This document shows positions 1-8,151 of a stretch of DNA of 64,000 nt, one piece after another (positions within the stretch are counted from its first letter, which is position 1; every line of letters starts with the position of its first letter). Below the pieces are notes generated by a model. It worked only from the letters and a program-made list of their open reading frames with translations, was not told the origin of the DNA and made no database searches. Origin of the DNA: Hoeflea algicola (lineage in GTDB: Bacteria > Pseudomonadota > Alphaproteobacteria > Rhizobiales > Rhizobiaceae). A program made the translations under genes and the position numbers. Location of the stretch: positions 3,828,501 through 3,892,500 of the forward strand of contig NZ_JAOVZR010000001.1 in the NCBI RefSeq assembly GCF_026619415.1, read 5' to 3'.

Positions 1-356
1 GGGTGCTGATGGGGATCATCAATGTCTTCCTGCTGATCGCCGGTTTCTTCCTGCCGCCGGTGGCCGTGATCCTGATGACTGCGCCAATCCTGCTACCGAT
101 CATCACCAGTGCCGGATTTGACCCCTACTGGTTTGCCGTCATCCTCACCATCAACATGGAAATCGGTCTGATCACCCCACCCGTCGGGCTCAATCTCTAT
201 GTCATCAACTCGATAGCGCCGGACATATCACTCGGTACCATCCTGCGTGGTTCGCTGCCCTATGTGATGTGCATGATTCTGGCCATCGTGATCCTGTGCA
301 TCTTTCCCTCGATCGTCACCTTCCTGCCCGAACTGATAATGGGGGCCGCGCTTTGA
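1..356 (+). CDS. dctM: TRAP transporter large permease (DctM family), C-terminal part
   Basis: C-terminal 118 codons of a gene that begins left of the window. The protein is highly hydrophobic, with three apparent membrane segments, and carries the DctM-family signature around ILTINMEIGLITPPVGLNLY. DctM is the 12-helix channel subunit of TRAP systems, which import carboxylates with sodium using a periplasmic binding protein. The stop codon overlaps the TTG start of the malonyl-CoA decarboxylase gene (353-356), so the genes are translationally coupled and the likely substrate is malonate or a related dicarboxylate. The substrate is an inference from the operon; the family call is firm. Confidence 0.88.
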   Translation, partial: VLMGIINVFLLIAGFFLPPVAVILMTAPILLPIITSAGFDPYWFAVILTINMEIGLITPPVGLNLYVINSIAPDISLGTILRGSLPYVMCMILAIVILCIFPSIVTFLPELIMGAAL

Positions 357-1690
357 ACCGCTCCGGCTTCTTCTACGACCTGCTGTCGACATTATTCGAG
401 CGGCAGAATATTGCCCGGGTTAAGGGCGACGGGCGTTCTATCACATCACTTTGCGACGATCTGATTGCTAGCGCGAGTGAGGTCTCTGGCTACAATATGG
501 GACAGCAGATCCTGTCGCGCTTCAGCGAGCTCACGCAGGAAGACGAGATCGCCTTCTTCGAGTACCTCAACGAGAAGATGGATATCGATATCGACCGGTT
601 GCAGGCGTCGACCGCTGCCTACCAGATCGACCAGTCGCCTGAAAATTTCGCCAACCTGCTTGATGCCGCCGAACCCAAACGGCAGGAATTGCTGCGCCGT
701 ATCAACCGGGTACCCGGCACCACCGGTGATCTGGTGAAAATGCGCGCCCGGCTGCTCAAGCTGCTCAAGGACCATCCCTCGTTTGGGCGGATCGACGTGG
801 ATTTTCAGCATTTGTTTGGCTCGTGGTTTAACCGCGGTTTCCTGGTTCCTCGCCGGATCCACTGGCAAAGCCCGGCCAATATTCTCGAGAAGATCATCAA
901 ATATGAAGCCGTGCATGCCATCAACGACTGGGATGATCTGCGCCGCCGCGTCGAGCCGCCTGACCGCCGCTGCTACGCGTTTTTCCATCCTGCCATGCCG
1001 GATGATCCGCTGATCTTTGTCGAGGTGGCACTGGTCAAGGGCATCCCCGGTTCGGTGCAGGAAATTCTGGCAGAAAACCGCGAGATCCTCAGCCCCGAAA
1101 GCGCTGACACAGCGGTGTTCTATTCGATTTCCAACTGCCAGGCAGGGCTGCGTGGCGTCTCCTTCGGCAACTCGCTGATCAAGCAGGTGGTGGAGGATCT
1201 GCAGGCCGAAGTGAAGTCGATCAACACCTTTGTCACGCTGTCGCCTATTCCCGGGCTCAATCGCTGGCTGCACCAGTCCGTGATCGACCAGCCCAATACC
1301 GTTGTTGCTGCCGAAGACATTGAGATGGCCATTGAATCTGGCGAACTCGGCGGGCTCAAGGAGCAGTCGCAATGGTTGCGCCGCCAGGCAGCCCATTACC
1401 TGGTCAATCAGAAGACGCGTAACGGCATGCCGCTCGACCCGGTGGCCCGTTTCCATCTCAATAACGGTGCCATGCTGCACGATATTCACGCTGGCGCCGA
1501 CCTGTCGCCAAACGGGGTGCGCCAGTCCTGCGGACTGATGGTCAATTACCTCTATGATCTCAAGAAGGTCAGCCAGTTCCACGAGGGGTTTGCCGAGACC
1601 CACACGGTGTTCACCTCCAGGGAAGTCAAGACTTTGGCCGATGCAGCGGCCGCAAACAGTAACGGCAGGAAACTGAAAAATGGCTCGTAA
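353..1690 (+). CDS. matA: Malonyl-CoA decarboxylase
   Basis: Decarboxylates malonyl-CoA to acetyl-CoA and CO2. About 445 residues from the TTG at 353, the usual length of bacterial MatA/MCD. Family signatures seen are FYSISNCQAGLRGVSFGN with the conserved serine region, TFVTLSPIPGLNRWL, and near the end VARFHLNNGAMLHDIHAGAD followed by GLMVNYLYDL, which holds the conserved histidine region. An upstream ATG in the same frame (269) would add 28 residues that lie inside the permease gene and do not look like this family, so TTG 353 is preferred: it is preceded by a G-rich stretch at about 8 bases and homologues start close to NRSGFFYDLL. It overlaps matB by 11 bases, forming a malonate operon. 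Confidence 0.93.
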   Translation: MNRSGFFYDLLSTLFERQNIARVKGDGRSITSLCDDLIASASEVSGYNMGQQILSRFSELTQEDEIAFFEYLNEKMDIDIDRLQASTAAYQIDQSPENFANLLDAAEPKRQELLRRINRVPGTTGDLVKMRARLLKLLKDHPSFGRIDVDFQHLFGSWFNRGFLVPRRIHWQSPANILEKIIKYEAVHAINDWDDLRRRVEPPDRRCYAFFHPAMPDDPLIFVEVALVKGIPGSVQEILAENREILSPESADTAVFYSISNCQAGLRGVSFGNSLIKQVVEDLQAEVKSINTFVTLSPIPGLNRWLHQSVIDQPNTVVAAEDIEMAIESGELGGLKEQSQWLRRQAAHYLVNQKTRNGMPLDPVARFHLNNGAMLHDIHAGADLSPNGVRQSCGLMVNYLYDLKKVSQFHEGFAETHTVFTSREVKTLADAAAANSNGRKLKNGS

Positions 1691-3227
1691 TTATCTCTTC
1701 GATGGACTTCTCTCTAGCAAGCTGGCCACGGATGAAGCCCGCAACGCCACTTTCGCCACCCTGCCTGCTGATGGACGCCATTACAGCTATGGTGATGTCG
1801 AGGATGTGTCGGGCCGTTTTGCCAATGTGCTTGTGGGTCTCGGCGTCAAGCCTGGCGACCGGGTGGCGGTGCAGGTGCCCAAATCCATCGAAGCGATCAT
1901 GCTCTATCTTGCCGTGGTCCGCGCCGGCGCCGTTTTCCTGCCGCTCAACACCGGCTACATGCCGGCGGAAATCGAATATTTTCTCGGCAATGCGACACCG
2001 CGCATCTTTGTCTGCGATCCCAAAAAACGCTCTGACTACGAGGCGCTGACAACGAGCCTCGGCATCGGCCTTGAGACCATGGGCGTCTGGCAGAACCACG
2101 AGACCAGCGCCGGGTCGCTCAATGACGCCGGGCTTGCTGCCCCCACAGCGTTCGATACAGTCGCCCGCGAAGCCAGCGATCTCGCCGCCATTCTCTACAC
2201 CTCCGGCACCACCGGCCGCTCGAAGGGCGCCATGCTGACCCACGCCAATCTTTTGTCCAATGCCGAGACGCTGGTGCAGGCCTGGCGGTTCACGAAGGAC
2301 GACGTGCTGCTGCACGCCCTGCCGATTTTTCACACCCACGGTCTGTTCGTCGCCACCAATACCGCACTGAGCGCCGGCGCATCGCTGATCTTCCTGCCCA
2401 CTTTCAGCGCTGAAGCCATCATTGAAAACATACCCGGCGCTACCGCGCTGATGGGCGTGCCGACCTTCTACACCCGCCTGCTCGATGACCCCGCCTTCAC
2501 CGGTGATTTGGTCAAGCACATGCGGCTGTTCGTTTCCGGCAGCGCGCCGCTGCCGGCTGAGACGCATGTCCTGTTCGAAGAGCGGACGGGCCATCGCATT
2601 CTCGAGCGCTACGGCATGACCGAGACCAACATGAACACCTCCAACCCCTATGATGGTGAACGCCGCGCCGGCACGGTCGGCTTCCCGCTGCCGGGTGTTG
2701 AGCTGCGCATCGTCGACGCCGAGAGTGGCAAAGTGCTGCCGCAGGGCGAGATCGGCATCATCGAGGTCAAAGGGCCCAACGTATTTGCCGGTTACTGGCA
2801 GATGCCCGAGAAGACCAAAGAGGAATTCCGCGACGACGGCTTCTTCATCACCGGCGATGTCGGGGTGATTGACGCTGGCGGTTATGTGCAGATCGTCGGC
2901 CGTTCCAAGGACCTGATCATCTCAGGCGGTTACAACATCTATCCCAAGGAGCTTGAACTGCTGCTCGACGAGGAAAAGGGCGTGCTCGAATCCGCTGTCA
3001 TCGGCGTACCACATGCCGATTTCGGCGAAGGCGTGGTTGCGGTGCTGGTACCAAGGCCTGGCGCCAATCTCGACGAAGCGACGATCCTGGAATCCATCAA
3101 ACCGAAGATTGCCCGCTTCAAGCAGCCCAAGCGCATCGTGGTCCTCGATGAACTTCCCCGCAACACCATGGGCAAGGTGCAGAAGAATGTCCTGCGTGAC
3201 GCCTACAAGACCTTGCTGGAAGCCTGA
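1680..3227 (+). CDS. matB: Malonyl-CoA synthetase (malonate--CoA ligase)
   Basis: AMP-forming acyl-CoA synthetase of 515 residues that activates malonate to malonyl-CoA in the cytoplasm, feeding MatA. Visible motifs: the phosphate-binding loop YTSGTTGRSKGAMLTH (about residue 172), the adenine motif ERYGMTETNM, the hinge/A8 region GRSKDLIISGGYNIYPKE, and the catalytic lysine motif PRNTMGKVQKNVLR near the C-terminus. The specific malonate assignment rests on close similarity in form to rhizobial MatB and on its overlap with matA; a generic acyl-CoA ligase is the alternative. Its start lies inside the 3' end of matA. Confidence 0.92.
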   Translation: MARNYLFDGLLSSKLATDEARNATFATLPADGRHYSYGDVEDVSGRFANVLVGLGVKPGDRVAVQVPKSIEAIMLYLAVVRAGAVFLPLNTGYMPAEIEYFLGNATPRIFVCDPKKRSDYEALTTSLGIGLETMGVWQNHETSAGSLNDAGLAAPTAFDTVAREASDLAAILYTSGTTGRSKGAMLTHANLLSNAETLVQAWRFTKDDVLLHALPIFHTHGLFVATNTALSAGASLIFLPTFSAEAIIENIPGATALMGVPTFYTRLLDDPAFTGDLVKHMRLFVSGSAPLPAETHVLFEERTGHRILERYGMTETNMNTSNPYDGERRAGTVGFPLPGVELRIVDAESGKVLPQGEIGIIEVKGPNVFAGYWQMPEKTKEEFRDDGFFITGDVGVIDAGGYVQIVGRSKDLIISGGYNIYPKELELLLDEEKGVLESAVIGVPHADFGEGVVAVLVPRPGANLDEATILESIKPKIARFKQPKRIVVLDELPRNTMGKVQKNVLRDAYKTLLEA

Positions 3228-3253
3228 ACTTCGGATGCTATGGGAAATGGCTG

Positions 3254-3287
3254 ACGGCCCCACATATTCGATCAAGCGTGGGGCCGT
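3254..3287. terminator. Hairpin between convergent matB and the dlt-like operon
   Basis: Perfect 10-base inverted repeat ACGGCCCCAC (3254-3263) and GTGGGGCCGT (3278-3287) with a 14-base loop, midway between two converging transcription units. There is no strong T tract on either side, so it could be a bidirectional terminator or an mRNA-stabilising hairpin. Confidence 0.6.
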
Positions 3288-3332
3288 GATTCACTCCAGA
3301 TCTGTCAAGCCCGTGACCAGCACGGTGTCCTT

Positions 3333-4418
3333 TTAGACAGAAAGGGTATGATCAGGCTTTGTGGCTGCACGCCGGTTCCTGAGCCAGAACCAGACTGCAT
3401 AACCCAGCAGCGCGAAACAGATGCTGTTCTCGCGGATTTCCGCCACTTCGTATCCACTGCTCTGATTGCTGCCCAGCAGCAGGTATAGCACTTGAACGGC
3501 AATGATGATGGCAAGCCCCGCCATTGCCGGTGTCCGGACCATGCGCCAACGCAGCAGCAGAACTGCAAAAATCAAGATTCCGGCGAAGAACATCATTTGC
3601 TGTGGCATGATGTTCCAGGACGCATACATGCCTGCAACCAGCGGCATGGCCAGAAGCGTGAAATCAGCGGGCGGGATGAAATGATCCAGCTTGCCGCGCA
3701 ACTGGCCCGGCAGGGCCTGAAGCAATAGCGGTGCAAGCACGAACGCGGCGAATGCCACGCCGTAATAAATCATCTCGAAGCGGATGGTGTAGAAATTGTG
3801 CAGGTTGGTTTCCTGCTGGGTATTGCCCTCGAACTGGGCCGGTGTGCCCCAGCCGAAATAATGCTGCCCGTAGGAGGTTTCCTCCAGCAACAGCAGCAGC
3901 ACGGCAAGCGCCATCCCGGCAGCCAGCAGTCTACCCGGAAGGCCGAGAACCCTGATGTCGCGCAAACCCTTGCCGGCAGCGAACGTGACCACCAGAAACA
4001 CCAGCGCCAGGGCAATCGCTGCCTCTTGCAGCACGGCAATGGGGCCAAGCTCGGACACTGCGGCACGCAGTGCCTCCGGCGTCTGCGCGAGCGCGTAGAC
4101 CGTCCAGACATGAACACCGTAACTGATCAGGCAGATGGCTGCGAGGCTCCAGCCGGCAACACCGCCAATCCGGAAAAGTCGGGGCTCGGGCAGGGTATCG
4201 GGGATGACAGCAAAAGCGATTGCCAGGCCGCCGGTCAGGCTGAGCATGATGCGAATGGCGCCGCTTAACTGCCAGTCGGGCGCGGCCTCACTGAGAAAGG
4301 TACGGTCAAACAACGTCATGTCGACAAACAATGAAGCCACAATCGCGGCAACTGCCAGGGCAAACAGCACCAGCCTTTGTTGAAACCTGTCGGGCTGGCT
4401 GTAGGTGTCCATGAACAT
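3333..4418 (-). CDS. Polytopic membrane protein with an EExSYGQ / NLHN-type motif
   Basis: Protein of 361 residues with about eight to ten hydrophobic segments and no signal peptide beyond the first helix. Midway it has EETSYGQHYFGWGTP followed by QQETNLHNFYT. I recognise this as a motif of a widespread uncharacterised bacterial membrane family, whose members have a loop resembling EEISWGQ...NLHN, but I know no function. The start is supported by an AGGAG at about 7 bases upstream. It is the last gene of a minus-strand operon after the adenylation protein, MBOAT-like protein and acyl carrier protein, starting 21 bases after the carrier-protein stop. It sits where dltD would be in a dlt operon but is not DltD-like. 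A role in moving or transferring the activated group is inference. Confidence 0.75.
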   Translation of the reverse strand: MFMDTYSQPDRFQQRLVLFALAVAAIVASLFVDMTLFDRTFLSEAAPDWQLSGAIRIMLSLTGGLAIAFAVIPDTLPEPRLFRIGGVAGWSLAAICLISYGVHVWTVYALAQTPEALRAAVSELGPIAVLQEAAIALALVFLVVTFAAGKGLRDIRVLGLPGRLLAAGMALAVLLLLLEETSYGQHYFGWGTPAQFEGNTQQETNLHNFYTIRFEMIYYGVAFAAFVLAPLLLQALPGQLRGKLDHFIPPADFTLLAMPLVAGMYASWNIMPQQMMFFAGILIFAVLLLRWRMVRTPAMAGLAIIIAVQVLYLLLGSNQSSGYEVAEIRENSICFALLGYAVWFWLRNRRAATKPDHTLSV

Positions 4419-4439
4419 GATGATACTCCTGATGTTACG

Positions 4440-4691
4440 TTACGCAGTCTGGGATGAGACGAGCGTGGAGATCTCCTGAAGCGTGTCGATCTGGGACATG
4501 TCGAAATCGGGATCGCTAAGATCCACGCCGAATTCCGATTCAAGAGTGAGCAGCACATTGACCGCCGCCACCGAATCCAGTCGTCCGCTGTCAAACAGTG
4601 ATTCATTGTCACCAATCTGGGTGTCCTGCCCCCGCGCCTCCAGCAGGTCGACGATTGTCGTGCGGACGGTTTCGCTGATTGTCGTGGTCAT
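4440..4691 (-). CDS. Acyl/peptidyl carrier protein (DltC-like)
   Basis: Small acidic carrier protein of 83 residues with the phosphopantetheine attachment site at the serine in GRLDSVAAVN (about residue 40), followed by the usual helix VLLTLESEFGV. Phosphopantetheinylated in the cytoplasm, it would carry a thioester made by the adenylation protein encoded two genes upstream. Its ATG overlaps the stop of the MBOAT-like gene (4688-4691), typical of tight coupling. The amino or acyl group carried cannot be told from the sequence. Confidence 0.88.
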   Translation of the reverse strand: MTTTISETVRTTIVDLLEARGQDTQIGDNESLFDSGRLDSVAAVNVLLTLESEFGVDLSDPDFDMSQIDTLQEISTLVSSQTA

Positions 4692-6178
4692 GTGTGAACT
4701 CCGAATAGACTGAGGAAGAAATAGATGCGTTCGCCAACCGGGACCATCCCGCTGGAGTCATCGAACACCTGAAGAAGACCGTAGAAAAGGATCACCTGGA
4801 CGCGCGGCAGCACGTCATAGCGGAACCAGCCGTCCTCCGCGCTTGGCTTCTTCTGGTAGAGCTGCGACCAGATCAGTCCAGTGGTCAGAGCACCGGCATA
4901 GATCGCGTAGGAAGAATATCCGCGAACCGTTTCCCAGAAGCCGGCGATCGCGAAGGAAGGCGAATCGCTTATGAAATCGAACAGCATGTTTCCGACAAAC
5001 GCGGCCATGAAAGTCGCAAAAGCCATCCGCAATCGCGGGTACTTTTTAAAACAGCGCTGGAACGTCGGATAGAAGAAGAAGTCGGCGAGGATTTCCTTGA
5101 AATAGAACAGGTAGCGCGACCAGAATTCGGACATGGTGCGTGATGCCAGCGGTTTGGCCATGCCGCGGGGGACATTGAAGCCGACCATCCTGATCACGGC
5201 GATGAACAGATGGATGGAAGCGCCGAACACGACGATCTGGCCAAGGAAATCCGCAGCAAGGACCGTCCAGCGCAAGACTGCGGTTTCGCTCGCCCCGTTT
5301 GCTGTGGCGGAAATCATGGCTTCGAGGTGCGGCAGCTCGAGGGCACCGTGTACAAACCAGTTGAAACCGATTTCCCAGATCCAGAAGAGTATCGTCGCCC
5401 ACACCACCAGCTTGAGTGCCTTGAGCCGCGTGATCGCCATATCAGTCGGGGTCTTGGCTTCAAACTTGCGAAAGAAAGCCGGACCCTTCAGGGGAACAGA
5501 TCCGGCAGCCCAGACCGGACGTAAAAACCCGAGTTGCTGATGCACAGGCAACGCCGTCTTCGAGCGGCTGTCGAGCAGAATGTAGCCGAGAAAGAAAAAA
5601 CTGCCGGACAGATAGCCGAGTGAAACCCAGGCAATGGAAAATGCCGGGTGTTGATCCGGAACGGCGATCGTCATCGCCGCCAGTCCTGCGCCAAGCGCAA
5701 GCATAAACTGGATCGGCCGCCGGGCAATGAACTCGATATTTCGCGATGTCTGGTTGTGGATCAACAGATACGCGAAGGCCATGAAAACAAGTCCGAAGAT
5801 GGCAAAGCCGAAGGTACTTGGCAGCGACAAGTAGGAGGAAGACACAAGCTCATCGAAATAGGTGTAATGGGCTTCCTGCTTAAGCGGCTTGAGCAGGAAA
5901 TACACCGCGCCGACAGCTGTCAAAAGCAGCATTCGCCGCGCCGGAAAGACCGCGCAGAGAACCAGCGCAATGGCGACAAGGGCAGCATGCTTGGTGCGGA
6001 TCACCGGCAACAGGAACATCAGGGCAATGAACCCGAAATGGAGCAACCCTTGACCGAGGCCTGTTTGCGCCCAGCGTTGGGCCGCCTCGTTGCGATCAAT
6101 ATCGAGCCACCAGCGGCGCCAGCGCAACGGGTTGAAGGTGATCGGCCCGGGCGAAGTGGTAATGTCGAGTGAAGTCAC
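4688..6178 (-). CDS. MBOAT-family (DltB/AlgI-like) membrane protein, divergent active site
   Basis: Polytopic protein of 496 residues resembling membrane-bound O-acyltransferases: many helices, and an internal region MSEFWSRYLFYFKEILADFFFYPTF that aligns by eye with the FWrrWHISLSxWLRDYLY block of DltB/AlgI proteins. The family histidine in that block and the later near-invariant catalytic histidine are not evident; the later region reads GNMLFDF, with aspartate where histidine might be expected. It starts with GTG overlapping the stop of the adenylation gene (GTGA, 6175-6178). Family relation is probable; catalytic competence is doubtful or the chemistry is different. Expected role: transfer of a carrier-bound group across or at the membrane to a surface glycan. 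Confidence 0.72.
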   Translation of the reverse strand: MTSLDITTSPGPITFNPLRWRRWWLDIDRNEAAQRWAQTGLGQGLLHFGFIALMFLLPVIRTKHAALVAIALVLCAVFPARRMLLLTAVGAVYFLLKPLKQEAHYTYFDELVSSSYLSLPSTFGFAIFGLVFMAFAYLLIHNQTSRNIEFIARRPIQFMLALGAGLAAMTIAVPDQHPAFSIAWVSLGYLSGSFFFLGYILLDSRSKTALPVHQQLGFLRPVWAAGSVPLKGPAFFRKFEAKTPTDMAITRLKALKLVVWATILFWIWEIGFNWFVHGALELPHLEAMISATANGASETAVLRWTVLAADFLGQIVVFGASIHLFIAVIRMVGFNVPRGMAKPLASRTMSEFWSRYLFYFKEILADFFFYPTFQRCFKKYPRLRMAFATFMAAFVGNMLFDFISDSPSFAIAGFWETVRGYSSYAIYAGALTTGLIWSQLYQKKPSAEDGWFRYDVLPRVQVILFYGLLQVFDDSSGMVPVGERIYFFLSLFGVHT

Positions 6179-7746
6179 GATGCAATCTCCAGACCGAATT
6201 CCTGTGTCTGAAGCATTTGGCCCAGCGCATTGCGATCGATCTTGCCGTTGGCGTTCAGCGGCATGTGTTCAATGTGTTCGAGGCGCGCCGGCACCATATG
6301 CGGCGGCAACACGGATCTCAGCTCGTTGGCGATATGCTGATGGTCGGATTGTGCATTCGAATAGAACCCGACCAGACCTTCGGCGACGCCGTCGAGCATT
6401 GGCCAGGCGACAGCAACAGCCATGTCAGTGCCAGCGGCTTCGCGCAGCCTGGTATCGATCTCTTCCAGTTCAACCCGGTGACCGTGCAGCTTGATCTGGT
6501 TGTCGAGACGACCCAGATGATGGAAAACGCCGTCGTCATCGACATAGCCGCTGTCTCCTGTCAGATACCAGCGGGTGCCGTCCACAACAGGAAACCGCTG
6601 CGCGGTCAGGGCCGGCTGCTGGAAATAGCCTTCGGCCAGTTGCGCGCCGGCGAGGGCAATTTCGCCAGCTTCGCCCGTTGCTACCGGTTTGCCGTTACTG
6701 CTCACGATGCGGGCCTGCATGTCTGGATAGGGATGTCCGATCGCGACGATGCCCCGTGTTTCGGTTTGCCGACCAGCCTGTGTCCAGGTCTGCCTGAGAC
6801 AGGCGATGGTGGCTTCGGTCGGGCCGTAGATGTTGTCGACGATGCTGTTCGGCGCAGCTTGCGTCCAGGCCCTGGCGGTTTCGACCGGCAGCGGTTCACC
6901 ACAAAACAGCGATATCCGCAGTGATGGCATGCTGTCGGCGGCAAGCCCGCCGGTCTTGCGTGCCATCGCCACGACCGAGGGGACCGAAAGCCAGGTGGTG
7001 ATGGCGTTGGCTCGAATGAAGCGCGCCGGTGCCAGCATGTCGAGCGGGCGCATGAGATAGAGCGCTCCTCCGGCCTTCCAGGTTGTCAGCATATTGTGGA
7101 CCGACAGGTCAAAGGTGATGTCGCAGGTTTCCGCCGCCCTGTCGCCGGGCCGAAAATCATACCAGCCGGCCATTGCCTCGAGATAGGACGCGACCGCGCC
7201 GGCAGAAACCATGACGCCTTTCGGCTTGCCGGTGGTGCCCGAGGTGAATTCGATATAGGCGATGTGATCGGGCTCGACCTGGGCGGGTTCAAAACCCGCA
7301 ATGTCGACCGTGTCGGGGTGTCCGTTGCCGATCTGTCGGAACTCACCGGCCGACGCCCCTGGCGCGAAGACCAGGGCTGGCGCCGCGGCGGCCAATTCGG
7401 GCGACAACAGTAGTTCGCCGGCCCGATCAACGATTAGCGCGTCGAGCTCCAGCATCGCGAACAATTCGATCAGCCGCGCTGCCGGTAGCTTTAGGCTGAT
7501 CGGAACATAGGTGCCGCCCGCCCACGCGGTTGCCAGTATGCCGACGCATGCCTCGACGCTCCGGGATGCGAGAATGCCTACACGGCCATGGCTCATCCCC
7601 GGCCGAACTGCGGCCGCAAGGGTTTGCACCTTGGCCGCGAGATCACCGTAGCTGATGTGAGCGCCGGCAGATACGAGTGCGTCTTGAGCGGAGTTGCACT
7701 TGGCATTGAGATTAAATGGCTCGGCGATACTGAAGTTCTTCGACAT
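6175..7746 (-). CDS. Stand-alone amino-acid/acyl adenylation protein (DltA-like)
   Basis: AMP-binding protein of 523 residues in the ANL superfamily, shaped like DltA or an NRPS A domain without condensation or carrier domains. Motifs: IEFTSGTTGKPKGVMVS (phosphate loop, about residue 166), NIYGPTEATIACL, YLTGDSGYVDDDGVFHHLGR, DNQIKLHGHRVELEEI and NGKIDRNAL containing the C-terminal catalytic lysine. It should activate a small acid with ATP and load it on the carrier protein two genes downstream. First gene of a four-gene operon with overlaps of 4 bases to the MBOAT-like gene and from that to the carrier protein. The substrate, whether D-alanine or other, is not determinable by eye. Confidence 0.88.
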   Translation of the reverse strand: MSKNFSIAEPFNLNAKCNSAQDALVSAGAHISYGDLAAKVQTLAAAVRPGMSHGRVGILASRSVEACVGILATAWAGGTYVPISLKLPAARLIELFAMLELDALIVDRAGELLLSPELAAAAPALVFAPGASAGEFRQIGNGHPDTVDIAGFEPAQVEPDHIAYIEFTSGTTGKPKGVMVSAGAVASYLEAMAGWYDFRPGDRAAETCDITFDLSVHNMLTTWKAGGALYLMRPLDMLAPARFIRANAITTWLSVPSVVAMARKTGGLAADSMPSLRISLFCGEPLPVETARAWTQAAPNSIVDNIYGPTEATIACLRQTWTQAGRQTETRGIVAIGHPYPDMQARIVSSNGKPVATGEAGEIALAGAQLAEGYFQQPALTAQRFPVVDGTRWYLTGDSGYVDDDGVFHHLGRLDNQIKLHGHRVELEEIDTRLREAAGTDMAVAVAWPMLDGVAEGLVGFYSNAQSDHQHIANELRSVLPPHMVPARLEHIEHMPLNANGKIDRNALGQMLQTQEFGLEIAS

Positions 7747-8151
7747 TCCGGATGCGCTCCCATGAATTATTATGGGACATTAGCGACAACGGATGTAAAT
7801 CTAAATCTAAAGGAAGTATTTACCTTAATGTATCCAATTTTACTAAAATATGTTGTTTATGTTGGTGGGGATTGGTGCGCCATACTTGTTTTGGTGTGCG
7901 TGCTGAATTGAAATTGCCGCGGTCGACATCATTTCGGGGGCGGTAGGTGGGTATTGGCGAAACTGGTGTGAAAAAGACGCCCAAGCCTGGCTCAGCGGCA
8001 GACCGTCTGTTGCGGTGATGAGATGGCAAATTATATGTTGCCTCTCCAGCGTATGTCGGGTTCAGATCGATTCAATCAAATTGCAACGCCGATTGCCAGG
8101 CAAGCTGCGCCGCCGCACCGTGGTTGCGGATCGGAATTAGGGGGAAATTGC
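7747..8151. other. AT-rich divergent intergenic region
   Basis: About 400 bases between the dlt-like operon (minus) and the Ldh2-family gene (plus) with no convincing gene. The first 150 bases are strikingly AT-rich for this window. They hold a CCCAT/ATGGG inverted repeat (7759-7763 and 7772-7776) just before the adenylation start codon and a direct repeat of TAAATC at about 7794-7805. It probably holds the promoters of both units, but no clear -35/-10 pair is assigned. Confidence 0.5.

Noticed and set aside
446..1603. Long minus-strand open frame of 385 codons opposite matA
   Set aside because: Antisense shadow typical of GC-rich coding DNA; matA on plus has clear family motifs and the antisense text has none.
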